Source: Pseudomonas sp. BN411
Lineage (GTDB): Bacteria > Pseudomonadota > Gammaproteobacteria > Pseudomonadales > Pseudomonadaceae
DNA length: 64,000 nucleotides
Assembly (NCBI RefSeq): GCF_029871235.1
Contig: NZ_SSOM01000073.1
Coordinates: forward strand, 186,001-250,000
Reading direction: 5' to 3'
Under the pieces are notes generated by a model that worked only from the letters and a program-made list of their open reading frames with translations, was not told the origin of the DNA and did not search any database. Position 1 is the stretch's first letter. Each line of letters opens with the position of its first letter. Position numbers and translations under genes: made by a program. This document shows, in pieces, positions 20,023 through 30,310 of the stretch.

Positions 20023-21525
20023 TCAGCTCACCTTCAGTTCGAAGTCGATGCGCTTCAGCCACTCGGCTTCCTGCTCGAAGTCCGCCTGGGTCAGCGGGTT
20101 GGCCTCTAGCCAGTCTTGCGGGAATTGGACCTGGAGTGTGTTGTCGGTTGCCGTGAGCTTCACTTCTGGCATGGCCGAGGTGCCGCGGATGTGGTGGAAC
20201 AGGATGGCGAAGCGCAGGAGTACGCAAAGGCGAAGCAGCTTCACGCCTTCCTCGCCGAACTCGGCGAAGCGGTCCTTGGGGATGTTGCGGCGATGGCCAC
20301 GCACCAGCAGCGCCAGCATCAGCTGGTCCTGGCGGGAGAAGCCGGCGAGGTCCGAGTGCTCGATCAGGTAGGCACCGTGCTTGTGATAGTGGTAGTGGGC
20401 GATGTCCATGCCGATTTCATGCACGCGCGCGCCCCACAGCAGCAGGTCTCGGTGCCAGTCATCTTCCAGCCCCCAGCTGTCGGCGACTTTCTCCAGGGCT
20501 GCCAATGCCTTGGCTTCGACCCGCGCGGCCTGCTCCAGGTCCACGTGGCAGCGCTCCATCAGTGCGCTCAGGGTGCGCTCGCGAACGTCCTCGTGGTGGT
20601 GGCGGCCCAGCAGGTCGTAGAGCACGCCTTCGCGCAGGGCGCCTTCGGAATGGGTCATGCGCGTGAGATCAAGGGCTTCGAAGATGGCTTCGGTGATCGC
20701 CAGGCCAGCCGGGAAAATCGGGCGGCGGTCCGGCTTGATGCCGTCCAGGTCGATTTTTTCCACGTCGCCGAGCTTGAACAGTTTGCGCTTGAGCCAGGCC
20801 AGGCCCTCCGGGTTGATCTCGCCATTGCCGAGCCCCGCGGCCTGGATTGCCAGGCCAACGGCGCGGATGGTGCCGGAGGCGCCGACGGCCTCCTGCCAGC
20901 CGAGGCGGCGCAGGCTGTACTCGATGCCCATCAGCTCCAGACGCGCGGCAGTGTAGGCCTGCGCATAGCGCGCCGGGGTGACCTTGCCGTCGCGGAAGTA
21001 GCGTTGGGTGTAGCTGACGCAACCCATCTGCAGGCTTTCTCGCAGTTGCGATTCGAAGCGCTGGCCGATGATGAATTCGGTACTGCCGCCACCGATGTCC
21101 GCCACCAGGCGGCGACCGGGTGTGTCCGGCAGGGTGTGGGAGACGCCCAGGTAGATCAGGCGCGCTTCTTCGCGACCGGAGATGACTTCCACCGGGTGTC
21201 CGAGGACTTCTTCGGCGCGGCGGATGAACTCGGCGCGGTTGTGCGCCTCGCGCAGGGCGTTGGTGCCGACGATGCGTACCGCGCCTTCCGGCAGGCCGGC
21301 GATCATCTGGGCAAAGCGGCGCAGGCATTCGAGGCCGCGCAGCATGGACTCTTCGCTGAGGTTGCGTTCTTCGTCCAGGCCGGCTGCCAGTTGGACCTTG
21401 TCGCCAAGCCGTTCCAAGATGCGGATCTCACCATGGTCGACCTTGGCTACCACCATGTGGAAGCTGTTCGATCCGAGGTCGATGGCGGCGATCAGGGACG
21501 GGATTTCGGCAGGCTTTTGCGGCAT
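20023..21525 (-). CDS. ppx: Exopolyphosphatase
   Basis: 500 aa when started at the ATG at 21525; an open frame reaches much further upstream but has no family-like sequence. The ASKHA nucleotide-fold motifs are present: [13 protein letters not shown] near the N-terminus and [14 protein letters not shown] near residue 140. A helical HD-like domain ([19 protein letters not shown]) follows toward the C-terminus. Ppx removes terminal phosphates from polyphosphate, or hydrolyses pppGpp, opposing Ppk1 next door. Convergent arrangement with ppk1 is typical of pseudomonads. Confidence 0.96.
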   Translation of the reverse strand: MPQKPAEIPSLIAAIDLGSNSFHMVVAKVDHGEIRILERLGDKVQLAAGLDEERNLSEESMLRGLECLRRFAQMIAGLPEGAVRIVGTNALREAHNRAEFIRRAEEVLGHPVEVISGREEARLIYLGVSHTLPDTPGRRLVADIGGGSTEFIIGQRFESQLRESLQMGCVSYTQRYFRDGKVTPARYAQAYTAARLELMGIEYSLRRLGWQEAVGASGTIRAVGLAIQAAGLGNGEINPEGLAWLKRKLFKLGDVEKIDLDGIKPDRRPIFPAGLAITEAIFEALDLTRMTHSEGALREGVLYDLLGRHHHEDVRERTLSALMERCHVDLEQAARVEAKALAALEKVADSWGLEDDWHRDLLLWGARVHEIGMDIAHYHYHKHGAYLIEHSDLAGFSRQDQLMLALLVRGHRRNIPKDRFAEFGEEGVKLLRLCVLLRFAILFHHIRGTSAMPEVKLTATDNTLQVQFPQDWLEANPLTQADFEQEAEWLKRIDFELKVS

Positions 21526-21887
21526 GGTTTCGGGTCTCGAGGCTGAACCGCGCAATCCTGCCACGGTTGTCCGGTCGAGCCAATGCGAATAGAGGTACGT
21601 TCGTACCAATGTGGCGCGAGTCTGGAGCAGTGGGATGGAGGCGGCTTTCTCTGGCGAATGACTGGCTGTCCACACTATAGGTGGGATATGACAGTCGCGC
21701 GTTGCCGGTTCCGATTGTCCGCCAGCCTGGCATCCTGACCGGTAGCCGGATTGACGCCGGTGGACGCATCCATCAGTTTTACCCGATGCCGCCATAGCAA
21801 AGCTCAATCACCACTGGCTTTCGGTCCCAGGAAAGCCGGGATATGATGGCTCCACTTTTTTGCTTCCGAACACGGAGAGATCCTTCC
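21526..21887. other. ppx-trxA divergent intergenic region
   Basis: 362 bases with no convincing coding sequence; the frames that cross it are extensions of ppx and trxA without family similarity. A -10-like TATGAT at 21842-21847 lies 40 bases before the trxA start and may be its promoter; no good -35 is evident. GC content is visibly lower than in the flanking genes. Confidence 0.4.
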
Positions 21888-22214
21888 ATGAGCGAATTCA
21901 TCACCAACGTCTCTGATGCCAGCTTCGAGCAGGACGTGCTCAAGGCCGACGGCGCGGTGCTGGTCGACTACTGGGCCGAGTGGTGCGGTCCCTGCAAGAT
22001 GATTGCTCCGGTCCTCGACGAAATCGCCAAGGACTACCAGGGCAAACTGAAAGTCTGCAAGCTGAACATCGACGAAAACCAGGACACTCCGCCGAAGTAC
22101 GGCGTGCGTGGCATCCCGACCCTGATGCTGTTCAAGAACGGCAACGTCGAAGCCACCAAGGTAGGCGCCCTGTCCAAGTCCCAGCTGGCCGCCTTCCTCG
22201 ACGCCAACATCTGA
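21888..22214 (+). CDS. trxA: Thioredoxin 1
   Basis: 108 aa, the canonical size. The active site WCGPCK has its cysteines at 33 and 36, and the cis-proline loop GIPTLMLF follows. It is the general cytoplasmic disulfide reductase serving ribonucleotide reductase, methionine sulfoxide reductase and others. The ATG at 21888 has a GGAGAGA site at a normal distance. Thioredoxin directly upstream of rho is a widely conserved order. A terminator follows before the rho leader. Confidence 0.98.
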   Translation: MSEFITNVSDASFEQDVLKADGAVLVDYWAEWCGPCKMIAPVLDEIAKDYQGKLKVCKLNIDENQDTPPKYGVRGIPTLMLFKNGNVEATKVGALSKSQLAAFLDANI

Positions 22215-22264
22215 TTCCGCGCGGCCTCCAGCGCCGCCGGAACAGTATCTGAAGCGTCCCGGAG

Positions 22265-22291
22265 AAGCCCCGCGAAATGCGGGGCTTTTTC
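22265..22291 (+). terminator. trxA rho-independent terminator
   Basis: Seven-pair stem GCCCCGC/GCGGGGC, loop of five, followed by five T's. Confidence 0.9.
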
Positions 22292-22479
22292 ATTGGACTG
22301 CACTAGACTCCCCGTTGCGCCGGTGTTACATTCGGACCGCTGCTCGTTCTTGCAGCCCTCCACGCCGTCGCCGACGCACTCCTAATTCGAATAAGCACAG
22401 CGATCCTGTCGCCTTCTTTGCGGCGCGGCCTAAAAAGCTAAACGCTTTCCCTTCTCCTTTTTCTACCAACGTCATTCCT
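22292..22479 (+). ncRNA. Leader of rho, probably containing the Pseudomon-Rho RNA motif
   Basis: About 190 bases lie between the trxA terminator and the rho start. They are pyrimidine-rich near the end (TTTCCCTTCTCCTTTTTCT) with no obvious purine-rich ribosome site. A conserved RNA structure called Pseudomon-Rho has been described in the 5' untranslated region of rho in Pseudomonas. I assign it from position and genus and have not folded it; exact borders are unknown. A role in autoregulation of Rho synthesis is plausible. Confidence 0.55.
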
Positions 22480-23739
<1,260 letters not shown>

Positions 23740-23754
23740 GTCTTGGATGTGCCG

Positions 23755-23784
23755 CAAAGGCCGGGGAAACCCGGCTTTTGCGTT
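23755..23784 (+). terminator. rho gene terminator
   Basis: Eleven-pair stem CAAAGGCCGGG/CCCGGCTTTTG (one G-T pair) with a GAAA tetraloop, T-rich on the 3' side. Confidence 0.8.
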
Positions 23785-23869
23785 TCTGCACTAGCCCTTT
23801 GTCCTTCTGAATAACCCAGTTCGGCGCTAAACTTTGCGCCCCGACCTGCACGCCCCAAGAGGCTCAAGC

Positions 23870-25336
23870 ATGCAGTATCGCGATCTGCGCGAATTCATCA
23901 GCGGCCTGGAACAGCGTGGCGAGCTCAAACGCATCGCCACTCCGGTTTCGCCTGTGCTGGAAATGACCGAAATCTGCGACCGCACCCTGCGCAAGCAGGG
24001 GCCGGCGCTGCTTTTCGAAAAGCCCACCGGCTTCGATATCCCAGTGCTCGGTAACCTCTTTGGCACCCCCGGCCGCGTCGCCCTGGGAATGGGCGCCGAG
24101 GATGTCGGCGAGCTGCGTGAAATCGGCAAGCTGCTGGCCTTCCTCAAGGAGCCCGAGCCGCCCAAGGGCCTGAAAGACGCCTGGTCCAAGCTGCCGATCT
24201 TCAAGAAGGTCATCGCCATGGCACCCAAGGTGCTGAAGGATGGCCCTTGCCAGGAAGTGGTGGAGGAGGGCGATGACGTCGACCTCACCAGGCTGCCGGT
24301 GCAGACCTGCTGGCCGGGCGACGTCGCCCCGCTGATCACCTGGGGCCTGACCGTCACCCGTGGCCCGAACAAGGAGCGGCAGAACCTCGGTATCTATCGC
24401 CAGCAGGTGATCGGCCGCAACAAGGTCATCATGCGCTGGCTGAGCCATCGGGGCGGCGCGCTGGACTACCGCGAATGGTGCGCGAAGCACCCGGGCGAAC
24501 CGTTCCCCGTGGCGGTGGCCCTGGGGGCCGATCCGGCGACCATCCTCGGCGCCGTGACCCCGGTACCGGACACCCTGTCCGAGTACGCCTTTGCCGGCCT
24601 GCTGCGGGACAACCGCACCGAACTGGTGAAGTGCATCGGCAGCGACCTGCAGGTGCCGGCCAGTGCCGAAATCGTCCTCGAAGGGGTGATCCACCCCGGC
24701 GAAATGGCTGACGAAGGTCCCTACGGCGACCACACCGGCTACTACAACGAGGTGGACAGCTTCCCGGTGTTCACCGTTGAGCGCATCACCCGCCGGCAAA
24801 AGCCGATCTACCACAGCACCTATACCGGCCGGCCGCCGGATGAGCCGGCCATCCTCGGCGTGGCGCTGAACGAAGTCTTCGTGCCCATACTGCAGAAGCA
24901 GTTCCCGGAGATCGTCGACTTCTACCTGCCGCCGGAAGGCTGCTCCTACCGGATGGCGGTGGTGACCATGAAGAAGCAGTACCCGGGCCACGCCAAGCGC
25001 GTAATGCTGGGTGTCTGGTCGTTCCTGCGACAGTTCATGTACACCAAGTTCGTCATAGTCACCGACGACGACGTCAATGCGCGGGACTGGAACGACGTGA
25101 TCTGGGCCATCACCACGCGCATGGACCCCAAGCGCGACACGGTGATGATCGACAACACGCCGATCGACTACCTGGACTTCGCTTCGCCCATCTCCGGCCT
25201 CGGTTCGAAGATGGGCCTGGACGCCACTCACAAGTGGCCGGGCGAGACCAACCGCGAATGGGGTCGGGTGATCGTCCAGGACGAAGCGGTCAAGCGCCGC
25301 GTCGATGAGCTCTGGTCTTCTCTGGGAATCGATTGA
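23870..25336 (+). CDS. ubiD: 4-hydroxy-3-polyprenylbenzoate decarboxylase
   Basis: 488 aa, close to E. coli UbiD. It starts [22 protein letters not shown], where the family normally begins. UbiD decarboxylates the polyprenylated hydroxybenzoate in ubiquinone synthesis using prenylated FMN supplied by UbiX. Features include the [14 protein letters not shown] loop and the [13 protein letters not shown] segment. A possible -10 TAAACT at 23828-23833 lies within a small GGCGC/GCGCC inverted repeat. Its stop shares one base with the next start, coupling it to the flavin reductase. Confidence 0.96.
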   Translation: MQYRDLREFISGLEQRGELKRIATPVSPVLEMTEICDRTLRKQGPALLFEKPTGFDIPVLGNLFGTPGRVALGMGAEDVGELREIGKLLAFLKEPEPPKGLKDAWSKLPIFKKVIAMAPKVLKDGPCQEVVEEGDDVDLTRLPVQTCWPGDVAPLITWGLTVTRGPNKERQNLGIYRQQVIGRNKVIMRWLSHRGGALDYREWCAKHPGEPFPVAVALGADPATILGAVTPVPDTLSEYAFAGLLRDNRTELVKCIGSDLQVPASAEIVLEGVIHPGEMADEGPYGDHTGYYNEVDSFPVFTVERITRRQKPIYHSTYTGRPPDEPAILGVALNEVFVPILQKQFPEIVDFYLPPEGCSYRMAVVTMKKQYPGHAKRVMLGVWSFLRQFMYTKFVIVTDDDVNARDWNDVIWAITTRMDPKRDTVMIDNTPIDYLDFASPISGLGSKMGLDATHKWPGETNREWGRVIVQDEAVKRRVDELWSSLGID

Positions 25337-26304
25337 TGCGTGTCACCCTGCAACCTTCCGGCGCGGTCATCCAGACGGCTCCCAACGAGCGCATCCTGGA
25401 TGCGGCGCGCCGGCTCGGCTACGAGTGCCCTCAGAGCTGCCGCAACGGGAACTGCCATGTTTGCGCGGCCCTGCTGGTGGAAGGGCGGGTACGCCAGAAC
25501 GGTGCCGAGCTGAGCCAGGGTGAGTTGTTCACCTGCCTGGCCGAGCCCCTGGAAGACTGCGTGCTGCACTGGGATGGCGTGCTGGCCCCGGGCGAACTGC
25601 CGGTGCGGGACATGAGCTGCCAGGTCAGCGAATGCGTGGAAGTGGGTGGCGACGTCTGGCGCGTGCGCCTACGCGCGCCGGCCGGTAAACCGCCGCGCTA
25701 TCACGCCGGGCAGTACCTGCTGATCGAACGTGACAGTGGTGAGTCTTCGGCGTTCTCCATGGCCTCGGCGCCGATTGCCGGGCGGGACATCGAACTCCAC
25801 ATCCTCGGACGTGAGAACAGCGCCAAGGCACTGCTCGCGCAACTCCAGCGCACCGGCATCGCCAGGGTGAAGATGCCCTTCGGCGATACCCACCTGGCGG
25901 AGCTGCCCGATGGCCCCCTGGTGCTGATCGCCGCCGGTACCGGCATGGGACAGATACACAGCCTGATCGAACACTGTCGCGCCACCGGCTTCAAACATCC
26001 GGTGCACCTGTACTGGGGCGTGCGCCAGCCGGACGACTTCTACGAACTGGCCCATTGGAAAGACTGGCAGGGCCTGGAAAACCTGTTCCTGCACAAGGTA
26101 GTCAGCGACCCCTGTGATTGGCAGGGTCGTCGTGGCCTGCTGCATGAAGCGGTGTGTGAGGACTTTCCTGACCTCAAGCAGTTGCACGTCTATGCCAGCG
26201 GTTCGCCGGCGATGGTGTACGCCACCCTCGATGCCCTGGTGGCGGCCGGGATGGATGCCCACCAGATGCGCGCCGACGTCTTCGCCTACGCCCCGCGAGG
26301 CTGA
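25336..26304 (+). CDS. 2Fe-2S ferredoxin-type NAD(P)H-flavin reductase (CDP-6-deoxy-glucoseen reductase-like)
   Basis: 322 aa. An N-terminal plant-type ferredoxin domain has Cys35, Cys40, Cys43 and Cys67. An FNR-like FAD domain (YHAGQYLLIE, SAFSMASAP) and an NAD(P)H domain (VLIAAGTGMGQIHSL) follow. Annotation pipelines call this class CDP-6-deoxy-delta-3,4-glucoseen reductase, but no dideoxysugar genes are present. The one-base overlap with ubiD parallels the ubiD-fre pair of E. coli. A role supplying reduced flavin or electrons for the UbiD/UbiX system is therefore more attractive, though inferred. Confidence 0.88.
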   Translation: MRVTLQPSGAVIQTAPNERILDAARRLGYECPQSCRNGNCHVCAALLVEGRVRQNGAELSQGELFTCLAEPLEDCVLHWDGVLAPGELPVRDMSCQVSECVEVGGDVWRVRLRAPAGKPPRYHAGQYLLIERDSGESSAFSMASAPIAGRDIELHILGRENSAKALLAQLQRTGIARVKMPFGDTHLAELPDGPLVLIAAGTGMGQIHSLIEHCRATGFKHPVHLYWGVRQPDDFYELAHWKDWQGLENLFLHKVVSDPCDWQGRRGLLHEAVCEDFPDLKQLHVYASGSPAMVYATLDALVAAGMDAHQMRADVFAYAPRG

Positions 26305-26305
26305 T

Positions 26306-27211
26306 TCAACTGCCTGGCGTCGGAGCTGCGAATTCCTCCTGTAGCGCCGCACGGATCCAGCCTTCGAACCACTCCACATCGGCGCTCACCGGACCCGGGG
26401 GCAGCAGCAGCTGGTAACTCTCCAGCTGCACCTCCTCCGCCAGCGGGCGTACCAGGGTGCCGGCGGCCAACTGGTGCTTCACCAGTACCGCGTTGGCCAG
26501 GGCGATACCGTGGCCGGACTCGGCCATCGACAGGGCATGGTCATTGCTGACGTAGAGCACGTCCGAACTCACCCGCAGCGAGAGGCCGACGGTGGACAGC
26601 CAGAGATTCCACCATTCGCCGTCGTCCACATGGATCAGCTTGTGCTGTGCCAGCTCGCTGACGCTGTTCAGCGGGCCCTGTTCGGCCAGGTAGGACGGCG
26701 AGCACACCGGGAACACCGTCGGACGGATCAGCGTGCTGTGGCACTGTGAGTAGACACCCGGCAGACCGTAGACGATGCCCAGGTCGGCGCTCTTGCCGTC
26801 CACTTCGGTGAAGGTCGGGTTGGGTTCGACCGCCACCTTCATCCCCGGTCGCTGTTGGCGCAGGGATTCCAGGCGCGGCATCAGCCAGCGTTTGGCGAAG
26901 GCCGGCACCACCATGATCTTCAGCCAGCGCGCCGCGCCGCCGGGGGCGAGTTCGTGGCCGGCGTCGGCAATCTGCTGCAGGGCTGTGGATATCTTCGCGT
27001 AGTAACGCTGCCCGGCCGGAGTCAGGCTCACCCCGCGCGGGGTGCGTTCGAGCAGTTGGACGCCCAGCCAGTCCTCCAGCAGCCTCACGTGACGGCCGAT
27101 GGCTGGCTGGGTGACGTGAAGGACCTTGGAGGCCGCGACATAGCTGCCCAGCCGGGCGGCAGCCTCGAAGGCGCGGACGGCATTGAGCGGTGGAAGACGC
27201 TGGATGGACAT
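26306..27211 (-). CDS. LysR-family transcriptional regulator (GcvA-like)
   Basis: 301 aa. The N-terminal winged helix-turn-helix begins with LPPLNAVRAFEAAARLGSY and includes VTQPAIGRHVRLLEDWLGVQLL; a periplasmic-binding-like effector domain occupies about residues 90-295. The opening resembles GcvA and AmpR more than generic LysR. It is divergent from the ABC importer genes by 218 bases, which makes it the likely regulator of the importer-amidase-malonate block. An inverted repeat at 27265-27283 may be its operator. It is convergent with the flavin reductase gene. Confidence 0.92.
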   Translation of the reverse strand: MSIQRLPPLNAVRAFEAAARLGSYVAASKVLHVTQPAIGRHVRLLEDWLGVQLLERTPRGVSLTPAGQRYYAKISTALQQIADAGHELAPGGAARWLKIMVVPAFAKRWLMPRLESLRQQRPGMKVAVEPNPTFTEVDGKSADLGIVYGLPGVYSQCHSTLIRPTVFPVCSPSYLAEQGPLNSVSELAQHKLIHVDDGEWWNLWLSTVGLSLRVSSDVLYVSNDHALSMAESGHGIALANAVLVKHQLAAGTLVRPLAEEVQLESYQLLLPPGPVSADVEWFEGWIRAALQEEFAAPTPGS

Positions 27212-27264
27212 GGGTCTGGACCTCGGTGAGAGCTGTTAATTTTTTTAATATCGAATGTAAGAAA

Positions 27265-27283
27265 ATTGAGCTTTTCGCTCAAT
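27265..27283. promoter_or_regulatory. Inverted repeat, candidate LysR operator
   Basis: Perfect seven-base arms ATTGAGC/GCTCAAT around TTTTC, inside an AT-rich island (about 27235-27300) between the divergent regulator and the importer operon. LysR proteins usually bind such dyads. No experimental support. Confidence 0.45.
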
Positions 27284-27429
27284 CAGCTTTCTCCGAATAT
27301 CCATCCCAGCAGCACCACAACAATCGGAGCCGGTAACACGGCCAGCGCTGCATCCGGCGTTTCTCTAGTCCTGCCAGAACAACTACAAGACCCCCCGCCC
27401 GCCAGTGGGGTAGGAACCGGAGGTTTCAC

Positions 27430-28548
27430 ATGAGTGCCCTGCATAGCCTGCAGACGGTAGCGGTTTCGATCCGCTCCGTGCGCAAGGTTTACGGCGATCC
27501 GGCCAGCGGTCCCGTCGCGCTGAAATGCGTCGATCTGGACATCCGCGACAACGAATTCTTCACCCTGCTCGGCCCCTCCGGCTGCGGCAAGACCACCCTC
27601 CTGCGCATGATCGCCGGCTTCGAGTTCCCCACCGCTGGGGAAATTCGCCTGTACGGCGAGAACATCGCTGACCGCCCGCCATTCGAGCGTCCGGTGAACA
27701 CGGTGTTCCAGCACTATGCGCTGTTCCCGCACATGACCATCGCCGAGAACCTGGCCTTCGGCCTCGAATCCCACCCGATGGGCAAGCGCATGGGCAAGGC
27801 GGAGATCGCCGAGCGCGTCCGCGAGATGCTCGCCCTGGTACAGATGGAACGCTTCGCCCAGCGCAAGCCGACCCAGCTGTCTGGCGGCCAGCAGCAACGC
27901 GTTGCCCTGGCCCGCGCGCTGGCGCCGCACCCGAAGGTGCTGCTGCTCGACGAGCCGCTTTCGGCGCTCGACCTCAAGCTGCGCCAGGCCATGCGCGAGG
28001 AACTGAAGGCAATCCAGGCCAAGACCGGCATCACCTTCATCTTCGTCACCCACGACCAGGAAGAAGCCCTGACCATGTCCGACCGCATCGCCGTGCTCTC
28101 CGAGGGCGAGGTGCAGCAGGTCGGCCGTCCTGACGAAATCTACGAGCGCCCGCGTAACCGCTTCGTCGCCGACTTCATCGGCGAGACCAACTTCCTTCCC
28201 GCCCGCGTTGAGAACTTCATTGATGAGCGCGCGTACTACCGCATCGCCGGCGACCAACTGATCGAGGCCGGTAGTCGCGAGGGCCTGAGGGTCGGCGCCG
28301 AGGTCACCCTGTCGATCCGTCCGGAACGCCTGCAATTGGTGAGCGAAGACACGCCGACGGCGACGCCGTGCAGCATCGTCGCGCAGATCTACCTGGGTAC
28401 CGACCTGCAATACCAGGTCAGCCTTGCCGACGGCACTCGCCTGACGGTCCGCGCGCCCAACAGCGCCGGCCAGCGTCAGCGCCTGGTGCCCGGGCAGCGT
28501 GCCGGGTTGCTGTTCGAGAAGGGCAGCGCCAGCGTCCTGGTGGACTGA
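27430..28548 (+). CDS. Spermidine/putrescine-type ABC importer ATPase (PotA-like)
   Basis: 372 aa. Walker A GPSGCGKT lies near residue 53, the signature [15 protein letters not shown] near 155, and Walker [12 protein letters not shown] just after. A C-terminal TOBE-type domain runs from about residue 250. It belongs to the PotA/FbpC importer ATPase class. It is the first gene of an ABC set whose permeases start 12 and 0 bases after the preceding stops. The neighbours (amidase, malonate enzymes) suggest the solute may be an amide or amine derivative rather than a polyamine. Confidence 0.93.
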   Translation: MSALHSLQTVAVSIRSVRKVYGDPASGPVALKCVDLDIRDNEFFTLLGPSGCGKTTLLRMIAGFEFPTAGEIRLYGENIADRPPFERPVNTVFQHYALFPHMTIAENLAFGLESHPMGKRMGKAEIAERVREMLALVQMERFAQRKPTQLSGGQQQRVALARALAPHPKVLLLDEPLSALDLKLRQAMREELKAIQAKTGITFIFVTHDQEEALTMSDRIAVLSEGEVQQVGRPDEIYERPRNRFVADFIGETNFLPARVENFIDERAYYRIAGDQLIEAGSREGLRVGAEVTLSIRPERLQLVSEDTPTATPCSIVAQIYLGTDLQYQVSLADGTRLTVRAPNSAGQRQRLVPGQRAGLLFEKGSASVLVD

Positions 28549-28560
28549 GCGGGGGTGAGC

Positions 28561-29484
28561 ATGAACGAGTTATCCACAACCGGCGGTTCGCTGGAGCGGC
28601 GCAAGGCGCTGCGCAGCTTCCTCGGCGTGTCGCCCGCGTTGGTTTCCATCGGGCTGTTCCTGATCGTGCCGATCTTCATCGTGGTCGCCTACTCGCTGAT
28701 GCAGGCCAACCCCTACGGCGGGGTGAACCAGCAGTTCAGCATCGACGCCTACGTGTCATTGCTGTTCGAGCGCCAGTTGGACGACAGCCTGGCCTTTGCC
28801 GACTCCTACCTGGTGATCGCGCTGCGCTCCATCGGCATCGCCGCTGCGACCACGCTCATCACCCTGCTGGTGGGCTTCCCGGTGGCGGTCTGGTTGGCGA
28901 TGCAGCCGGCGCACCGGCGCGGCCTGCTGATCTTCCTGATCACCGTGCCGTTCTGGGCCAATCTGCTGATCCGCACCTACGCCTGGATCCTGCTGCTGCG
29001 CGGCACTGGCGTGGTCAACGGCACCCTGATGAGCCTGGGCGTAATCCACCAGCCGCTGGACCTGCTGTACACCGACGGCGCTGTGCTGCTGGGCCTGGTC
29101 TACACCTACGCGCCCTTCGTGGTGCTGCCGATCTACTCGACCCTGGAGAAGATGGACATGCGCCTGCTCGAAGCCGCCCAGGACCTCTACGCCGGGCGCA
29201 TCCGCACCCTGCGCAAGGTCGTCCTGCCCATCGCCCGGCCGGGCATCCTCGCCGGCGCCATCCTCACCTTCGTGCCTTGCCTGGGCGCGATGATCGCCCC
29301 CGAGCTGCTCGGCGGCGGCACCAAGATGATGCTCGGCAACCTGATCTTCCGGCAGTTCAGCGATGCGCGGAACTGGCCCTTCGGCGCGGCCCTGTCGCTG
29401 GTGCTGATGGCCGCGGTGATGCTGGTGCTGATGTTCTATGCGATGCGCGCCGAGCGCCTGCGCATCGCCCGGGGAGGTGAATGA
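28561..29484 (+). CDS. ABC importer permease, PotB-like
   Basis: 307 aa with about six hydrophobic helices and the permease EAA loop (EAAQDLYAGRIRTLRKVVLPIARPGI) near residue 205. A large loop follows the first helix, as in PotB/PotH. The ATG at 28561 is preferred to an in-frame GTG at 28555 because the GGGGGTGAG ribosome site would overlap the latter. Its stop overlaps the next permease start by one base. Confidence 0.92.
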   Translation: MNELSTTGGSLERRKALRSFLGVSPALVSIGLFLIVPIFIVVAYSLMQANPYGGVNQQFSIDAYVSLLFERQLDDSLAFADSYLVIALRSIGIAAATTLITLLVGFPVAVWLAMQPAHRRGLLIFLITVPFWANLLIRTYAWILLLRGTGVVNGTLMSLGVIHQPLDLLYTDGAVLLGLVYTYAPFVVLPIYSTLEKMDMRLLEAAQDLYAGRIRTLRKVVLPIARPGILAGAILTFVPCLGAMIAPELLGGGTKMMLGNLIFRQFSDARNWPFGAALSLVLMAAVMLVLMFYAMRAERLRIARGGE

Positions 29485-30290
29485 TGCTTTCGCTGCTGTT
29501 CAAGCGCCGTCTCGGCGTACAGGACTTCCCCGGCTTCGGCGGGCTGAGCTTCCTGTTCTACCTGTACCTCTACGCGCCCATCGTGGTCCTGGTGGTGCTG
29601 TCGTTCAACGCCAACCAGTCCGCCACCGTGTGGACCGGCTTCAGCCTCGACTGGTACCGCGCCGCCTTCGCCAACCAGGCGCTGCGCCAGGCCGCCGGCA
29701 ACAGTCTGCTGATTGCCGTGTGCGCCAGTGTGATCGCCACCGCGATCGCCACCCTGGCCGCGCTCGGCACTTCGCGTGGGGCCAAGTTCAAGGGCATGCG
29801 CCTGTCCATGGGGGCGATCATGCTGCCGCTGGTGCTGCCGGAGATCGTGGTCGGCGTCGCTACCCTGGCGCTGTTCTCCACCCTCGGCCTGTCGCTGGGC
29901 TACGGCAACCTGATCATCGCCCACACGGTGTTCTGCATCCCGTTTGCCTACTTGCCGATCCGCGCCCGGCTGAACGACATGGACCTGTCCCTGGAACAGG
30001 CTGCCGCCGACCTTTACGCCGGCCCCTGGCGGACCTTCCGCAAGGTCACCCTGCCACTGCTGACACCGGGCATCGTCTCCGGGCTGATGCTGGCCTTCAT
30101 CGTCTCGCTGGATAACTTCGTGATCTCGATGATGGTCTCCCAGGCCGGCACCACCACCTTGCCGATCTTCATCTTCGGCCTGCTGCGGATGGGCGTGACG
30201 CCCGACGTGAATGCGGTCTCGACCCTGATCCTCGGCGTTTCCGTGCTGTTCGTAACCCTGTCCTACCTGCTCGGCAAGAAAAAGGCCTGA
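29484..30290 (+). CDS. ABC importer permease, PotC-like
   Basis: 268 aa, six predicted helices, with the EAA motif variant EQAAADLYAGPWRTFRKVTL. It pairs with the preceding PotB-like permease. Two adjacent ATG codons exist (29481, 29484); GGGGAGG at 29471-29477 is spaced correctly for the second. The binding-protein gene follows after 20 bases with its own GGAGTTG site. Confidence 0.92.
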   Translation: MLSLLFKRRLGVQDFPGFGGLSFLFYLYLYAPIVVLVVLSFNANQSATVWTGFSLDWYRAAFANQALRQAAGNSLLIAVCASVIATAIATLAALGTSRGAKFKGMRLSMGAIMLPLVLPEIVVGVATLALFSTLGLSLGYGNLIIAHTVFCIPFAYLPIRARLNDMDLSLEQAAADLYAGPWRTFRKVTLPLLTPGIVSGLMLAFIVSLDNFVISMMVSQAGTTTLPIFIFGLLRMGVTPDVNAVSTLILGVSVLFVTLSYLLGKKKA

Positions 30291-30310
30291 GCCCACTCTC
30301 GGAGTTGAAC

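Noticed and set aside
25336-26304. Dideoxysugar biosynthesis function for the ubiD-linked reductase
   Set aside because: No partner dehydrase or sugar-nucleotide genes are nearby; the label comes from general resemblance only.
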